Below are positions 25,672-35,599 of a DNA stretch of 61,546 bases, piece after piece. Below the pieces are notes generated by a model that had not been told where the DNA came from, ran no database searches, and was given only the letters and a program-made list of their open reading frames with translations. Both the position numbers and the translations under genes were made by a program. This DNA is from Vibrio agarilyticus (GTDB lineage: Bacteria; Pseudomonadota; Gammaproteobacteria; Enterobacterales; Vibrionaceae): NCBI RefSeq assembly GCF_012641465.1, contig NZ_JABAIK010000022.1, positions 1 through 61,546 on the forward strand, in the 5' to 3' direction. Numbering within the stretch: the stretch's first letter is position 1; each line of letters starts with the position of its first letter.

Positions 25672-25697
25672 AAGCCGCTGTATTTACAGCGGCTTTT
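25672..25697 (+). terminator. Terminator after the second tRNA-Ser
   Basis: AAGCCGCTG and CAGCGGCTT pair around TATTTA, followed by TTTTT. Confidence 0.9.
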
Positions 25698-26181
25698 TCG
25701 TGTTGAAAACTCACAATTGACTTAGACTAATGATAACGGTCAGTTGAATAATCTAATGGCTCAAACATGCCAAAAGACCCATCCTTCCTTTACGGCGATA
25801 CCGCCTACACAACCACCGTACTTTCGTGCATTAATTTAATCCGTTGTTATATATCTCTTTTACACCATAAAGCGGTTGCTTTTTCATTACCGTCAATTGG
25901 TGATTATTTAAACACCTTCAGATATCAAACGCTTCCAGTTGCGCGAAAATTAAAAAATATTTTTAGAAAACTCTCGGTTTGAACAGATAATCAGACTAAC
26001 TAGCTCTTTTTAAAAACTTTCTAAAATGACGCTATTTACTTATTTCTCATAGTCTCGTTATCATCGCGCCAAACGAAAAGGGCCATTTTCTCATTGAGAC
26101 AAACCTGCGTTACACAATCATTACCCAAGCCATCCACCATGTGAGTCAAGTTTACTGCTCACTTTAATTCAACGAAATTCA
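25698..26181. other. Gene-free stretch before the protease gene
   Basis: About 480 AT-rich bases. A 71-codon frame at 25767-25982 has no family likeness and no ribosome site, so I do not call it a gene. The promoter of the downstream protease should lie here, but I cannot place it. Confidence 0.5.
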
Positions 26182-29100
26182 ATGAAAAAAATCATTTTTC
26201 TGCCTGCGATATTATTGGTAAATGGTTGCTTTGATTCTGAAAGCTACACCACGACACCTTTAAACTCCGCCCCTATTATTGAAACAATCACGCCCATCAC
26301 TGTATTAGTTGATAGCACCATAACCAACACAATAAATGCCAGCGATCTTGATGGCGATCCATTGACTTACACTTTGGTAAACCAACCTAGCTGGGCCTCG
26401 CTCAGTGGCAATCAATTAACGCTAACGCCTAATCGCAGCAATGCTGGTCAACATCAATTCCAAATCACGGTTTCAGATGGCAGCCTTACCGCAACCAGCC
26501 CTATATCAGTGCAAGTAGCGCTACCGATGACCCCCATTGACCCAGATGCAGTCAACCATGCCCCGGTTATCGAACCAATAGCCTCAATCACTGCAGTAGC
26601 AGAACGCAGCTTAACCAGCACAATAAACGCCAGCGATCTCGATGGCGACCCATTGACTTACGCTTTGGTAAACCAACCTAGCTGGGCCTCGCTCAGTGGC
26701 AATCAATTAACGCTAACGCCTAATCGCAGCAATGCTGGTCAACATCAATTCCAAATCTCGGTTTCAGATGGCAGCCTTACTGCAACCAGCCCTATATCAG
26801 TGCAAGTCGCTTTACCGATGACCCCCGTTGACCCAGATGCAGTCAACCACGCCCCGGTTATCGAACCAGTTGCCCCAATTACCGCATCTGCGCACAGCCC
26901 AACGCATACCGAGATTCGCGCGTCTGATGCTGATGGTGATGCCCTAACCTATCAACTGATTGATCATCCCGAATGGGTCACCTTGGAAGGCAGTACGCTA
27001 GTTGCAACGCCATCGTGGGAGCACGAAGGCCAGCATACCTTTGCCATCAGTGTCAGTGATGGCAGCTTAAGCGACCAAACACCAATTACACTTGACGTCA
27101 TTGCAACACGCCATCGTGTCTCGACAAGCGTGAATGGTGAAGGGGCTATTTCACCGACTGAACGCGAGGTTGTTGAAGGGCTTAACGCGACGTTTACGCT
27201 CACGCCAAACGCGAGCCACCAACTCGTTTCTGTTCAAGGGTGTGGCGGCGTGCTTAACGGGTTGGAATACCATGTCACCAACGTTATTACAGATTGCCAA
27301 ATTGAAGCACAATTTGAACATAACGCCAAAGTCGCCTTACAAACAGGCGATCATAACCAAGCCAGTTTGGAAGAGTTAACCCACTATGGACAAACGCTTT
27401 TTAACCATATTGGCGTTAGCCACCAAGCCTTGCTTGAGCAGCTCTATCATGGAATATCTGTACCTCTAACATGGGACCCAACCCATGACAGTGCCTATGC
27501 ACGCAACTTGCGCCCAAGTCAAACCTTTGCAGCTCTTAACTCTACTAACAATGGTGCTGGCGAGCCTTCCAAAGAGGGGCTCGTCTTTGCTGGCTCCGAA
27601 GGGAATCAAAAATACGCCTATCTTGGCGCTAACTTATTTGTGCATAACCGCACTGGTCCACTGGATCAATTTGGTAAAAACTTACTCGGTTGGCTGAGCA
27701 ACAAACCGCTTAATGACGTCAAAGCTCAACTTTCTATCGTCACCGCACATCTTAGCAGTGCAAGCGACAGTTATTGGTTTCAGCATAATGAACAACTGAA
27801 AATCTGGTTAGATGAGAATCTTTCTGGTCAATATCATACCCATCCTGCAAGAGAGTGTGATGGCACTGCATTGCTTGGATGCCTTCAAACGCAACAGCCT
27901 GACATTCTCATATTGTCACATCGAGACAGCGGAACAACTTACGCCGAGATTGAACCAGCAATAACCTATGCAAAACAGCAAGGCATTGCGGTTATGTTGG
28001 TTAACTATTCACGTGGCGAATACAGTGAACTTTTGGCACCACTAATCGATGATATGGGGCTTGTTATTCATAATAATTATTGGTCCAAACATAAGATCGC
28101 AAATTTTGATACTCAGGCACCCTATATTTTCCCAACTGAGCTAAGTAACGCCTCACAGCTGCTCGTTCGCCTAGCAACCGGTGAATTTGAACCATCAAGC
28201 TTAGAGCCCTGTAACCTTAACTTCTTACTCTGTACCGAAGCGCCATTTGTCGAAGTGTTTAAAGCGGGTGCAGATTGGTATCGAACCAGTGCTATTTACG
28301 CGGATGGACTGGGCGTCGATCCGTTTGCTGATGATGCGTTCTCACCACTTAAAATTGGGTTATTGATCGCCGATAAATTCCGCCAACAAATTGACTACCC
28401 AATCCACTTTGATGAACAACAAGAGTGGCAGCAAGCGCTGTTTGCCGATTGGGTGGTCAGCTATACACGTGCGAACAATCAAGCTCAACCCGACCTTGGT
28501 GAATACATTATTGACAAAGCGCTCGTTACCAAAGGAAATATGGCACATTATGCTTATCCTGAGCTCACCAGTGAAAGACAACAGGTGTCAGTACCCTATA
28601 GCGGGCAATGGACATCCACTGGATGGTACGCGTTACCAGGCCAAAAGGTCACTATCACGCGCCACGATAACAGTGACAGTCAAGCTTATGTGAAGTTGCA
28701 TTATGCGCGGGATAAGACCAATCGTGTCTTTGAAAATAATATTTATCGAGCGCCGATTGAGTTAACCACCGAGCGTCTTAAGATCCCAGCTCAAGGCAGC
28801 GTGACCTTTTCGACACCATACGGCGCACCAATTTACATCAAGATATCTAATGGCGACATGCAAGTTGACATCAGTGCCACAGGTATTGCGAAACACCCTG
28901 CGGTATTGGACTTTGGTGATCCCGCTCAGCTCACTAACTTTGAACGAATTTTAAACGAAACAGAAATCCCTCACGTTGACTTAAAAAATGCGGGGGCTGA
29001 GCAGCATTTGCGTCGCGACCGTTTTATGGGCGCACTAGGTGAAGCTTACCCTACGGTTGCCGATTTATTGCGCGGCATTAAAACGGATCACATTGGAAAT

Positions 29101-30210
29101 TTATACACCCTTGCTGGCTACAAGTTACCAGGACAGTCATTAGTAGAAACGTTACCAAGCGATGTCTCATCTATCTGTACTGGCTTATTTGGCGATGATT
29201 GCGTGGATGACACGCTGCACGTCAGAACCAACATTCAACACGCCAACTACGATCAAAACGCGCAATGTGGGTTTGGCTGCGCCGGTAACCCTTGGGATTC
29301 AGGCACCAATATCACGCCAACCGGTTGGCTCGATAATCACGAGCTTGGACACAATCTGCAAACTCATCGTCTTAATGTCGCGTTTGCAGAAGAGCGCAAT
29401 AAAAACCAATGGCACAAATATGAAGGTCGAGCGACAGAAAACTCGGTCAATATCTTCCCCTATTATGTACTTTGGAAAAGCCATTACATTCGCGACGGTA
29501 AAACCACTACGATTAAAGACTCTCACATGAATCATAAAGATGTTTTTAATGTGGTGATGTCGGATATTTTAAACCTCACTGACAGCTCTGGCAGTCGTGT
29601 GTTGTTTGACCGCTCTTGCACTGTTTACCCAGATGGTATCAGTCGTTTTGTCGCCCCTTGGCAGAGCAATGCGTATGCGGTGCATAACAGCTATCGCATG
29701 GGCTTTTATATTCAGTTGCTATTACAGATTGAACAATTTGAGATCGCAGGCAAGCCACTTGATATGGGGTATCACATTTACACTTTAATGTATCTGCATG
29801 ATCGCATTTTCGGCAAGTACGCTAAAACCGAAGCACTTTGGAATGAGCATCGAACAAAATTAGGCTTTAGTTTATTTGATTACACCAATGCGGGTGTATA
29901 CGGCGAAGGTAAAAACATCACATCGATGCCGGGCAATGACTTTATGTTGGTCGCACTTAGCTTCTATACCCAAAAAGATTGGCGCCCTTATTTTGACATG
30001 TTTGGCCTGCACTATACCGACCTAGCAGCGCAGCAAGTTACATTACACGCAGGTGAAAATGCGATTCAAATGGGGATGTACGTTCTAGAAGAAGACTTGC
30101 CCCCAAGAGAGTTGTCAAAAGGGGTCGATTGGTTACCACTGAACTTCAGTGATACGACCACGCTTTGGCCGCGCAATGGCAGCTCGCCTGCCGACTGCTT
30201 GACTCATTGA
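26182..30210 (+). CDS. ImpA/M60-like secreted metalloprotease lipoprotein
   Basis: 1342 residues. A short signal peptide ends in the lipobox L-V-N-G-C, so cysteine 16 should be lipidated and the protein placed on the outer membrane or cell surface. Residues about 25-310 hold three Ig/cadherin-like domains (D-L-D-G-D-P-L-T-Y then F-Q-I-T-V-S-D-G-S-L); the first two are almost identical. The C-terminal part has the zinc site H-E-L-G-H at residues 1053-1057, followed by a glutamate-rich segment (G-R-A-T-E-N-S-V), which matches ImpA and M60-like O-glycopeptidases. Known relatives cut mucin-type glycoproteins; whether this one does is inference. It stands alone and has its own terminator. Confidence 0.88.
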   Translation: MKKIIFLPAILLVNGCFDSESYTTTPLNSAPIIETITPITVLVDSTITNTINASDLDGDPLTYTLVNQPSWASLSGNQLTLTPNRSNAGQHQFQITVSDGSLTATSPISVQVALPMTPIDPDAVNHAPVIEPIASITAVAERSLTSTINASDLDGDPLTYALVNQPSWASLSGNQLTLTPNRSNAGQHQFQISVSDGSLTATSPISVQVALPMTPVDPDAVNHAPVIEPVAPITASAHSPTHTEIRASDADGDALTYQLIDHPEWVTLEGSTLVATPSWEHEGQHTFAISVSDGSLSDQTPITLDVIATRHRVSTSVNGEGAISPTEREVVEGLNATFTLTPNASHQLVSVQGCGGVLNGLEYHVTNVITDCQIEAQFEHNAKVALQTGDHNQASLEELTHYGQTLFNHIGVSHQALLEQLYHGISVPLTWDPTHDSAYARNLRPSQTFAALNSTNNGAGEPSKEGLVFAGSEGNQKYAYLGANLFVHNRTGPLDQFGKNLLGWLSNKPLNDVKAQLSIVTAHLSSASDSYWFQHNEQLKIWLDENLSGQYHTHPARECDGTALLGCLQTQQPDILILSHRDSGTTYAEIEPAITYAKQQGIAVMLVNYSRGEYSELLAPLIDDMGLVIHNNYWSKHKIANFDTQAPYIFPTELSNASQLLVRLATGEFEPSSLEPCNLNFLLCTEAPFVEVFKAGADWYRTSAIYADGLGVDPFADDAFSPLKIGLLIADKFRQQIDYPIHFDEQQEWQQALFADWVVSYTRANNQAQPDLGEYIIDKALVTKGNMAHYAYPELTSERQQVSVPYSGQWTSTGWYALPGQKVTITRHDNSDSQAYVKLHYARDKTNRVFENNIYRAPIELTTERLKIPAQGSVTFSTPYGAPIYIKISNGDMQVDISATGIAKHPAVLDFGDPAQLTNFERILNETEIPHVDLKNAGAEQHLRRDRFMGALGEAYPTVADLLRGIKTDHIGNLYTLAGYKLPGQSLVETLPSDVSSICTGLFGDDCVDDTLHVRTNIQHANYDQNAQCGFGCAGNPWDSGTNITPTGWLDNHELGHNLQTHRLNVAFAEERNKNQWHKYEGRATENSVNIFPYYVLWKSHYIRDGKTTTIKDSHMNHKDVFNVVMSDILNLTDSSGSRVLFDRSCTVYPDGISRFVAPWQSNAYAVHNSYRMGFYIQLLLQIEQFEIAGKPLDMGYHIYTLMYLHDRIFGKYAKTEALWNEHRTKLGFSLFDYTNAGVYGEGKNITSMPGNDFMLVALSFYTQKDWRPYFDMFGLHYTDLAAQQVTLHAGENAIQMGMYVLEEDLPPRELSKGVDWLPLNFSDTTTLWPRNGSSPADCLTH
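26331..26912 (+). repeat. Two near-identical 291-base tandem repeats in the protease gene
   Basis: The unit starting AATAAATGCCAGCGATCT at 26331 recurs at 26622 with only a few changes (period 291 bases, 97 codons). A third unit from about 26913 is clearly diverged. The likeness at DNA level points to recent duplication of an Ig-like domain. Confidence 0.9.
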
Positions 30211-30240
30211 TTTAGTGTTAACGATTGAGAAAAATAATTC

Positions 30241-30276
30241 ATGCCTGGGGTAAAAACTCTGGGCATTTTTTATTTT
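30241..30276 (+). terminator. Terminator of the protease gene
   Basis: ATGCCTGGGGT and ACTCTGGGCAT pair (with wobble pairs) around AAAA, followed by a T-rich run. Confidence 0.8.
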
Positions 30277-30346
30277 TGCCCCTGCTGTTGTACTTCTTGC
30301 CGCCGATCGTTATGGTAAACAAAATGTTAATTATCGAACAAGCGCC

Positions 30347-31909
30347 ATGAGCCAAAGCGAATCACACTCGAACCGTTCCACCCACGGCAAAACCATTGAC
30401 ATTGGCATTGACTTCGACCACAGCTACGCCACTCAGCTCTTTGGTTTTTATCAAAATCAGCGTCCTGATGAGGCTCCTGATCCTCAATTAATTGCCTTTA
30501 ATCACCGTCTCGCGGGCGAATTAAATATTCAGCTTAACAATGCCGATGAAGAGGCGCTGGCGCACTGTTTTTCGGGCAACGCATTGCCAAAGGGAGCCAA
30601 CCCGATTGCACTTGCTTACGCTGGACACCAGTTTGGCCACTACACGCCGCAATTAGGCGATGGCCGCGCGCTACTCATCGGCGAAGCGTTCAATCGTGAT
30701 GGTGCGCGTTATGACATTCAACTCAAAGGATCTGGCCGCACCGCATTTTCTCGCTCAGGTGACGGTAAAGCAGCGCTAGGTCCGGTACTCAGAGAATACC
30801 TTGTCAGCGAAGCAATGCATGCGCTCGGCGTGCCGACAACTCGCGCGCTTGCGGCAGTGACCACCGGAGAGCGCATTATCCGTAGGCAAGCACTAGACCA
30901 ATTCAGCATCGGCGCCATTTTAACGCGCACCGCAGCAAGTCATATTCGTGTCGGGACTTTCCAGTTTTTTGCCCATCAAGGCGAACTCAATCACCTGCGC
31001 CAGTTGGCAGATTATGTTATTGCGCGCCACTACCCAAACGCGCGCGACGCAAAGAGGCCCTACTTGACGCTGTTATCACTCATCGCTGAGCGTCAAGCGG
31101 CTTTAGTTGCAGCGTGGCAATGCATTGGTTTTATTCACGGCGTGATGAATACCGACAATACCGCAGTATCGGGAGAAACCATCGATTATGGTCCGTGCGC
31201 CTTCATCGACCGCTATGATCCTGATACGGTTTTTAGCTCAATCGATTCCGAAGGGCGCTATGCCTATAAAAACCAGCCATATATCGCTCAGTGGAATTTA
31301 GCTCGACTGGCCGAAACGCTGTTACCACTGATAGACCAAGACGAAGCGCAAGCAATTGATCTTGCTACCGATGTCGTGCACCAATTTATGCCTTCCTATC
31401 AAACGCAATGGGTTAAGCAAATGCGCATAAAGCTTGGGCTTACTGACGCTCATAATGACGATGCAAAATTGGCTCACGATCTACTTCAGCTGTTTGAAGC
31501 ACACCAAATTGACTTTACTCAGGGTTTTCGCGCTTTAGCGCGTACCTTGAATAATGACCTCTCCGCCCTAACGCCACTTTTTACTGCCGATTCAAGCTCA
31601 ACCCCCAATCAACTTTGGTTGAACGACTGCTCAGCATGGCATGCTCGTTGGCTGCAAAGGCTGGCACAAAACCCAATGAGCATAAACGATCGCAGCACGT
31701 TGATGGACAACCACAACCCCATTTACATTCCACGTAACCATCTGGTTGAACAGGCCATCTTTGCGGCAGAAACCTCAAATGATTTTGCGCCTTTTAAACA
31801 GTTGCTTGCTTTAGTCACACAGCCGTTTATCGAAAAGCAAGATTGTGAGGATTTTGCTAAACCGGCGCCCGCAAGCTTTAGCCCCTACCAAACTTTCTGT
31901 GGCACTTGA
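30347..31909 (+). CDS. selO: Protein adenylyltransferase SelO (YdiU)
   Basis: 520 residues, slightly longer than E. coli YdiU. SelO is a pseudokinase-fold enzyme that transfers AMP to proteins during redox stress. The catalytic H-G-V-M-N-T-D-N, metal-binding D-Y-G-P and G-D-G-R-A-L nucleotide segments are present. The end Y-Q-T-F-C-G-T carries the conserved C-terminal cysteine instead of selenocysteine. It lies alone between the protease and the GGDEF/EAL gene. Confidence 0.94.
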   Translation: MSQSESHSNRSTHGKTIDIGIDFDHSYATQLFGFYQNQRPDEAPDPQLIAFNHRLAGELNIQLNNADEEALAHCFSGNALPKGANPIALAYAGHQFGHYTPQLGDGRALLIGEAFNRDGARYDIQLKGSGRTAFSRSGDGKAALGPVLREYLVSEAMHALGVPTTRALAAVTTGERIIRRQALDQFSIGAILTRTAASHIRVGTFQFFAHQGELNHLRQLADYVIARHYPNARDAKRPYLTLLSLIAERQAALVAAWQCIGFIHGVMNTDNTAVSGETIDYGPCAFIDRYDPDTVFSSIDSEGRYAYKNQPYIAQWNLARLAETLLPLIDQDEAQAIDLATDVVHQFMPSYQTQWVKQMRIKLGLTDAHNDDAKLAHDLLQLFEAHQIDFTQGFRALARTLNNDLSALTPLFTADSSSTPNQLWLNDCSAWHARWLQRLAQNPMSINDRSTLMDNHNPIYIPRNHLVEQAIFAAETSNDFAPFKQLLALVTQPFIEKQDCEDFAKPAPASFSPYQTFCGT

Positions 31910-31927
31910 TGTCGCCCTTTGTGAGCG

Positions 31928-32042
31928 ATACCCAAACAACGTGGCGTTGCAGTTAGGCGGCAAACGAACAAAGCCTCTGAGCACTTCGTGAACATAAACG
32001 AACTATGTGAAAAGCCCTGCGGCTTCAAGTGGAAAGGATATA
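31928..32042 (+). repeat. ERIC element copy D
   Basis: Begins ATACCCAAACAACGTGGCGTTGCAG and ends with GGCTTCAAGTGGAAAGGATATA. The middle is shortened (the TGTGATGAGG part is truncated). It lies just downstream of selO; the rest of the 380-base gap up to the next gene is AT-rich and shows nothing clear. Confidence 0.82.
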
Positions 32043-32290
32043 AACACATTAACCTTTTCTTTGGGCTAAGTTAACTTACCTTCTACAATTCCCAATCTGG
32101 TTTAATCCAAACGTGCGTTCATTATCATTTCTAGCAATTTGATCTTTTTTTTCATTTTTTAGGTCAGTATGGTTACTGGAATCAAGGCCTCACTCTAACT
32201 TTGATTTACACCCTAGATAGCTATCTTTGGTGCAAATTCATCACAACAATAATAGAGGCTATTTTTGAGCAAAACTCGGCTGCCAATGTA

Positions 32291-35200
32291 ATGAAAATAC
32301 AAACTTTGAATAACAGACCCACCATCGGGGTTATTTTACCGATGTTAAGTGGGTTTTATATGGGAGAGCTCAACGCTACGCTGCGCCAAATGGCAAAAGA
32401 GCGTGGCGTTAATTTGGTTTTTATTCGCAGTGGCCACCGCCGTGATTTTGATTTACCGATTGCACTTAATCATCTTGACGCGTTAATTGTGGTACTCCAC
32501 GCCGCATCGTATCAATTGGTCGAACTTGCGATCAGCAAAAATATTCCTGTGTTGTCATTAGGTGCGAGTTATTCCCCGCTAAAAGTAGAACAATTCGTCA
32601 GTGTCCAGAGCGATGGTGTGACGGCTCTATACCAATGGCTTTTAGAACAAGGTCATCAACAAATTGGCTTTTGTGGTGACTTATCCATCAATGATGTTCG
32701 CGCTCGCTTCAAAGCCTTTCAGCATACTGTGATTAAACACCGTGGTCGATTTGATGCCACTGACTTTTTTTCGGTAAGTAACTGCTCACTCGCTGGTGGG
32801 CGAGAAGCCGCGATGAAGTTCATTGAACGGCGCTCACAGTGCTCTGCGATTATCTGCGCAACGGATCAAAACGCCATTGGTATGGTAGAGCAGTTCAAAC
32901 ATTTGGGCCTTGAGATCCCAAACCAAGTTGCAGTGGTCGGCATTGATAACGTGTTTTTCGGTCAGCAAATTCAGCCACCTCTCACCACGGTTGACCAACA
33001 GCTTGAAACGCTAGCCACCGATGCGTTTCAGCGTGCTATCGCCCGCATTGACGGCGCACCCTATTGCGCCGACATCATCCAAATCCCACAAAAGCTGGTC
33101 ATTCGCCAATCGTGTGGTAACAGTGACCCAGCATTAGAAACCAAAGAATCACCGGACTCGGTGCGCCATACCCTGCTAAATGTGGATGGGCGCTCGCCAG
33201 TTGAAATCTTTGAAAGCTTTTACTCGCAAGCCCAAAACGGGTTCAGCTCGATTTTAGACGCGCAAAGTTTGTATGGAAATAATCTCGATTGGGCATGTTT
33301 GGCCAGTTGTACTAAAGAGCGCTATGAAGTAGAAAGTTGGGTTGAGCAAGGCATGACTTGCCCATCATCCCCCCCAAAAGAGAGTGCACCAGAAGGCGAT
33401 GTACGTGATTTTCCGTATCTTGACAGTAACGCACATTTCGTCGCCACCTTAATGCCTATCGCGACAGGGCAAAAACAGCAATGGCAATTAGTCGCAGTGG
33501 TCGATTCGCTGTTTGATGTGCAAAATATTGGCACTCAGTCGGTATTTAGCAATTATTTAGACATGCTATCGCTGTTTATTGAACGCGATGCCCTGCTCCA
33601 TACCAGTACCCTGCGGCAAAAGAACTCCCAGGCGCTATTGCAGCAACTTAAAGTCGTATCAAATAGCTCGAATGATGGAATCTGGGATTGGAATTTATTA
33701 ACGAATCAACTTCGCTGGAATAGCCGTTTAGTTGATATGCTCGGCAATAAATTTTTATCACGTAAACGTCAAATCCATTGTGATAGATTATTTCATTTCA
33801 TTCACCCCGACGACATTAATAAACTGGAAGAATGTATTCGCTCCCATTTAGTTGATAAGACGCCCTTCAAAACCGAATTTCGTATTCGAAAACACGATAA
33901 ATCTTATATTTGGGTTCAAGCCAACGGCTCGGCGGTGCGAAATAGTGCCGACCAAGCAGTGCGCTTTATCGGCTCGATGACCGATGTGACTCAGCAGCGT
34001 GAAAGTGCCGCCAAAATTCACCATATGGCCTATTTTGACTCGCTCACCGGCGTCGCCAATCGGCGCAAAATCATGGAAGAAATCGCCGAGCATATTCGCC
34101 GCTCTCCAGGGGTACCACGGGCAGTGATGCTAATGGATCTGAATCGTTTTAAGATCATCAATGACTCGTTTGGCCACCATGTCGGTGACGCGCTGCTCTG
34201 TCATATTGCCAATCAACTGCAAAATATTTTGCCCTCATCACATACGATTGCTCGATTGGGAGGCGACGAATTTTTGTTTTTCTGTAACGCCCAAAATAAT
34301 GACGAGTCCAGTGATATTGCACAGGCCATTCTTCAAGCAACCAAAACACCAATGATTCATGAAGAGATAGAATTAGTCAGTCAGGGCTGCCTTGGCATCG
34401 CATTTTATCCTTATGATGGTAGCGATGCCGCAGAATTGGTCAAAAAAGCCGACATTGCGATGTACCGAGCAAAGCAATCTGGCGCGCAAAAAGTGCTGCA
34501 TTATAACGACACGATGGCCATCGGTTCACAAAGCTTGGTGCAAATTGAGCATCATCTTAATCAGGCACTGACCAAAGATGAAATCACGGTATTTTACCAG
34601 CCACAATGCTGCAGCCAGACACAACAAATCATTTCAGTTGAAGCTTTGGCTCGCTGGGAGTCTGCCACCTTGGGGTCAGTGCCACCAAGCCAGTTCATTC
34701 AAGTTGCTGAAAGTGCCGGACTTATGGGCAAACTTGGCGACTATATTCTCAACCGAGTCTGTCAAGACATGCAACATTCTGCGTGGCTGCAATCATTACA
34801 CCGAGTCGCGGTAAATATCAGTGCCAAACAGCTCGTCCAAGCGCAGTTTGCCGATGAGGTAATTCAAACCATTCACCGTTATGCACTGCCACCAGAGCGA
34901 TTTTGCATCGAAATTACAGAAACTGCGGCAATCAGCGATTACGACTTATGTGTGCAGTCATTAGAAGCGTTACGCAATGCGGGCATTCATATTGCACTTG
35001 ACGATTTTGGTACCGGTTTTTCCTCGCTGTCACTACTTAAAAAACTGCCCCTGGATGAAGTGAAAATTGATCGCTCCTTTATTGGCGATATCACTCAAGA
35101 TCAATCTCATCTAGAGTTTGTTTCTACGATGATTTCAATGGGAAAAAGCCTCGGCTATCGTGTCGTTGCCGAAGGGGTTGAGACCGCAGAGCAAATCGCG

Positions 35201-35326
35201 CTTTTAAGCGGATCAGACTTAGATTTACTGCAAGGCTATTACTTTAGTCGACCACAGCCTCTAGGGGAACTTGAGCAATTGTATCCGCTTGACTTGAACA
35301 CTTATACCTATACCCAAACTACTTGA
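32291..35326 (+). CDS. LacI-type sensor/PAS/GGDEF/EAL protein
   Basis: 1011 residues from the ATG at 32291; a TTG at 32201 would add thirty residues unlike the family. Residues about 10-275 are a periplasmic-binding-protein fold as in LacI-type regulators (T-I-G-V-I-L-P, V-A-V-V-G-I-D-N), but without a DNA-binding head. A PAS domain lies near 455-575, then GGDEF (residues 657-661, intact) and EAL (E-A-L at 784-786, with D-D-F-G-T-G and K-I-D-R-S-F). There are no membrane helices, so it should sense a cytoplasmic small molecule and make or break cyclic-di-GMP. The usual RxxD inhibition site is absent. Its last six codons and stop lie in an ERIC end. Confidence 0.92.
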   Translation: MKIQTLNNRPTIGVILPMLSGFYMGELNATLRQMAKERGVNLVFIRSGHRRDFDLPIALNHLDALIVVLHAASYQLVELAISKNIPVLSLGASYSPLKVEQFVSVQSDGVTALYQWLLEQGHQQIGFCGDLSINDVRARFKAFQHTVIKHRGRFDATDFFSVSNCSLAGGREAAMKFIERRSQCSAIICATDQNAIGMVEQFKHLGLEIPNQVAVVGIDNVFFGQQIQPPLTTVDQQLETLATDAFQRAIARIDGAPYCADIIQIPQKLVIRQSCGNSDPALETKESPDSVRHTLLNVDGRSPVEIFESFYSQAQNGFSSILDAQSLYGNNLDWACLASCTKERYEVESWVEQGMTCPSSPPKESAPEGDVRDFPYLDSNAHFVATLMPIATGQKQQWQLVAVVDSLFDVQNIGTQSVFSNYLDMLSLFIERDALLHTSTLRQKNSQALLQQLKVVSNSSNDGIWDWNLLTNQLRWNSRLVDMLGNKFLSRKRQIHCDRLFHFIHPDDINKLEECIRSHLVDKTPFKTEFRIRKHDKSYIWVQANGSAVRNSADQAVRFIGSMTDVTQQRESAAKIHHMAYFDSLTGVANRRKIMEEIAEHIRRSPGVPRAVMLMDLNRFKIINDSFGHHVGDALLCHIANQLQNILPSSHTIARLGGDEFLFFCNAQNNDESSDIAQAILQATKTPMIHEEIELVSQGCLGIAFYPYDGSDAAELVKKADIAMYRAKQSGAQKVLHYNDTMAIGSQSLVQIEHHLNQALTKDEITVFYQPQCCSQTQQIISVEALARWESATLGSVPPSQFIQVAESAGLMGKLGDYILNRVCQDMQHSAWLQSLHRVAVNISAKQLVQAQFADEVIQTIHRYALPPERFCIEITETAAISDYDLCVQSLEALRNAGIHIALDDFGTGFSSLSLLKKLPLDEVKIDRSFIGDITQDQSHLEFVSTMISMGKSLGYRVVAEGVETAEQIALLSGSDLDLLQGYYFSRPQPLGELEQLYPLDLNTYTYTQTT

Positions 35327-35352
35327 TGATGCAGATAGGCTTGTGAGCGCAA
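35309..35352 (+). repeat. Truncated ERIC element copy E
   Basis: TATACCCAAACTACTTGATGATGCAGATAGGC has the left end of the ERIC repeat; the right half is missing. It overlaps the last codons and the stop of the GGDEF/EAL gene. Confidence 0.7.
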
Positions 35353-35484
35353 GCCCATTCGACATAGCGAACGCCTAACATTTTAGAAAGTCACAGTAAA
35401 GCACTAAGATGAAAAAGAATAAAATCAGATAAAATAAAATCAAAAAGTTTGAACTTACTTCCATAAATCAATAGAATCCTCGCG

Positions 35485-35560
35485 ATCCGCTCTAAGGGCA
35501 AACCCATCGTGAGGTGGGGACGCAAAGTGACAGCAGACGAAAGTCTGGGCTGCATTACTG
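35485..35560 (+). promoter_or_regulatory. Cyclic-di-GMP-I riboswitch (GEMM-I) candidate
   Basis: AGGGCAAACCCATCGTGAGG followed by TGGGGACGCAAAG at 35496-35526 matches the GEMM-I core: conserved GGCAAACC, a P2 stem with GNRA loop (GTGA), then GGACGCAAAG. A second stem with GAAA loop (CAGCAGAC/GTCTGGGCTG at 35531-35552) would be P3 with its receptor. P1 is not obvious. Further down TAGTG and CACTA at 35565-35585 could form a switching stem close to the start codon. Confidence 0.85.
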
Positions 35561-35599
35561 AGTTTAGTGTTTGATGTGCTTCACTAGGCGACTTAGACT

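Noticed and set aside
25767-25982. A 71-codon gene after the tRNA cluster
   Set aside because: No ribosome site and no recognisable features; composition follows the AT-rich intergenic DNA.
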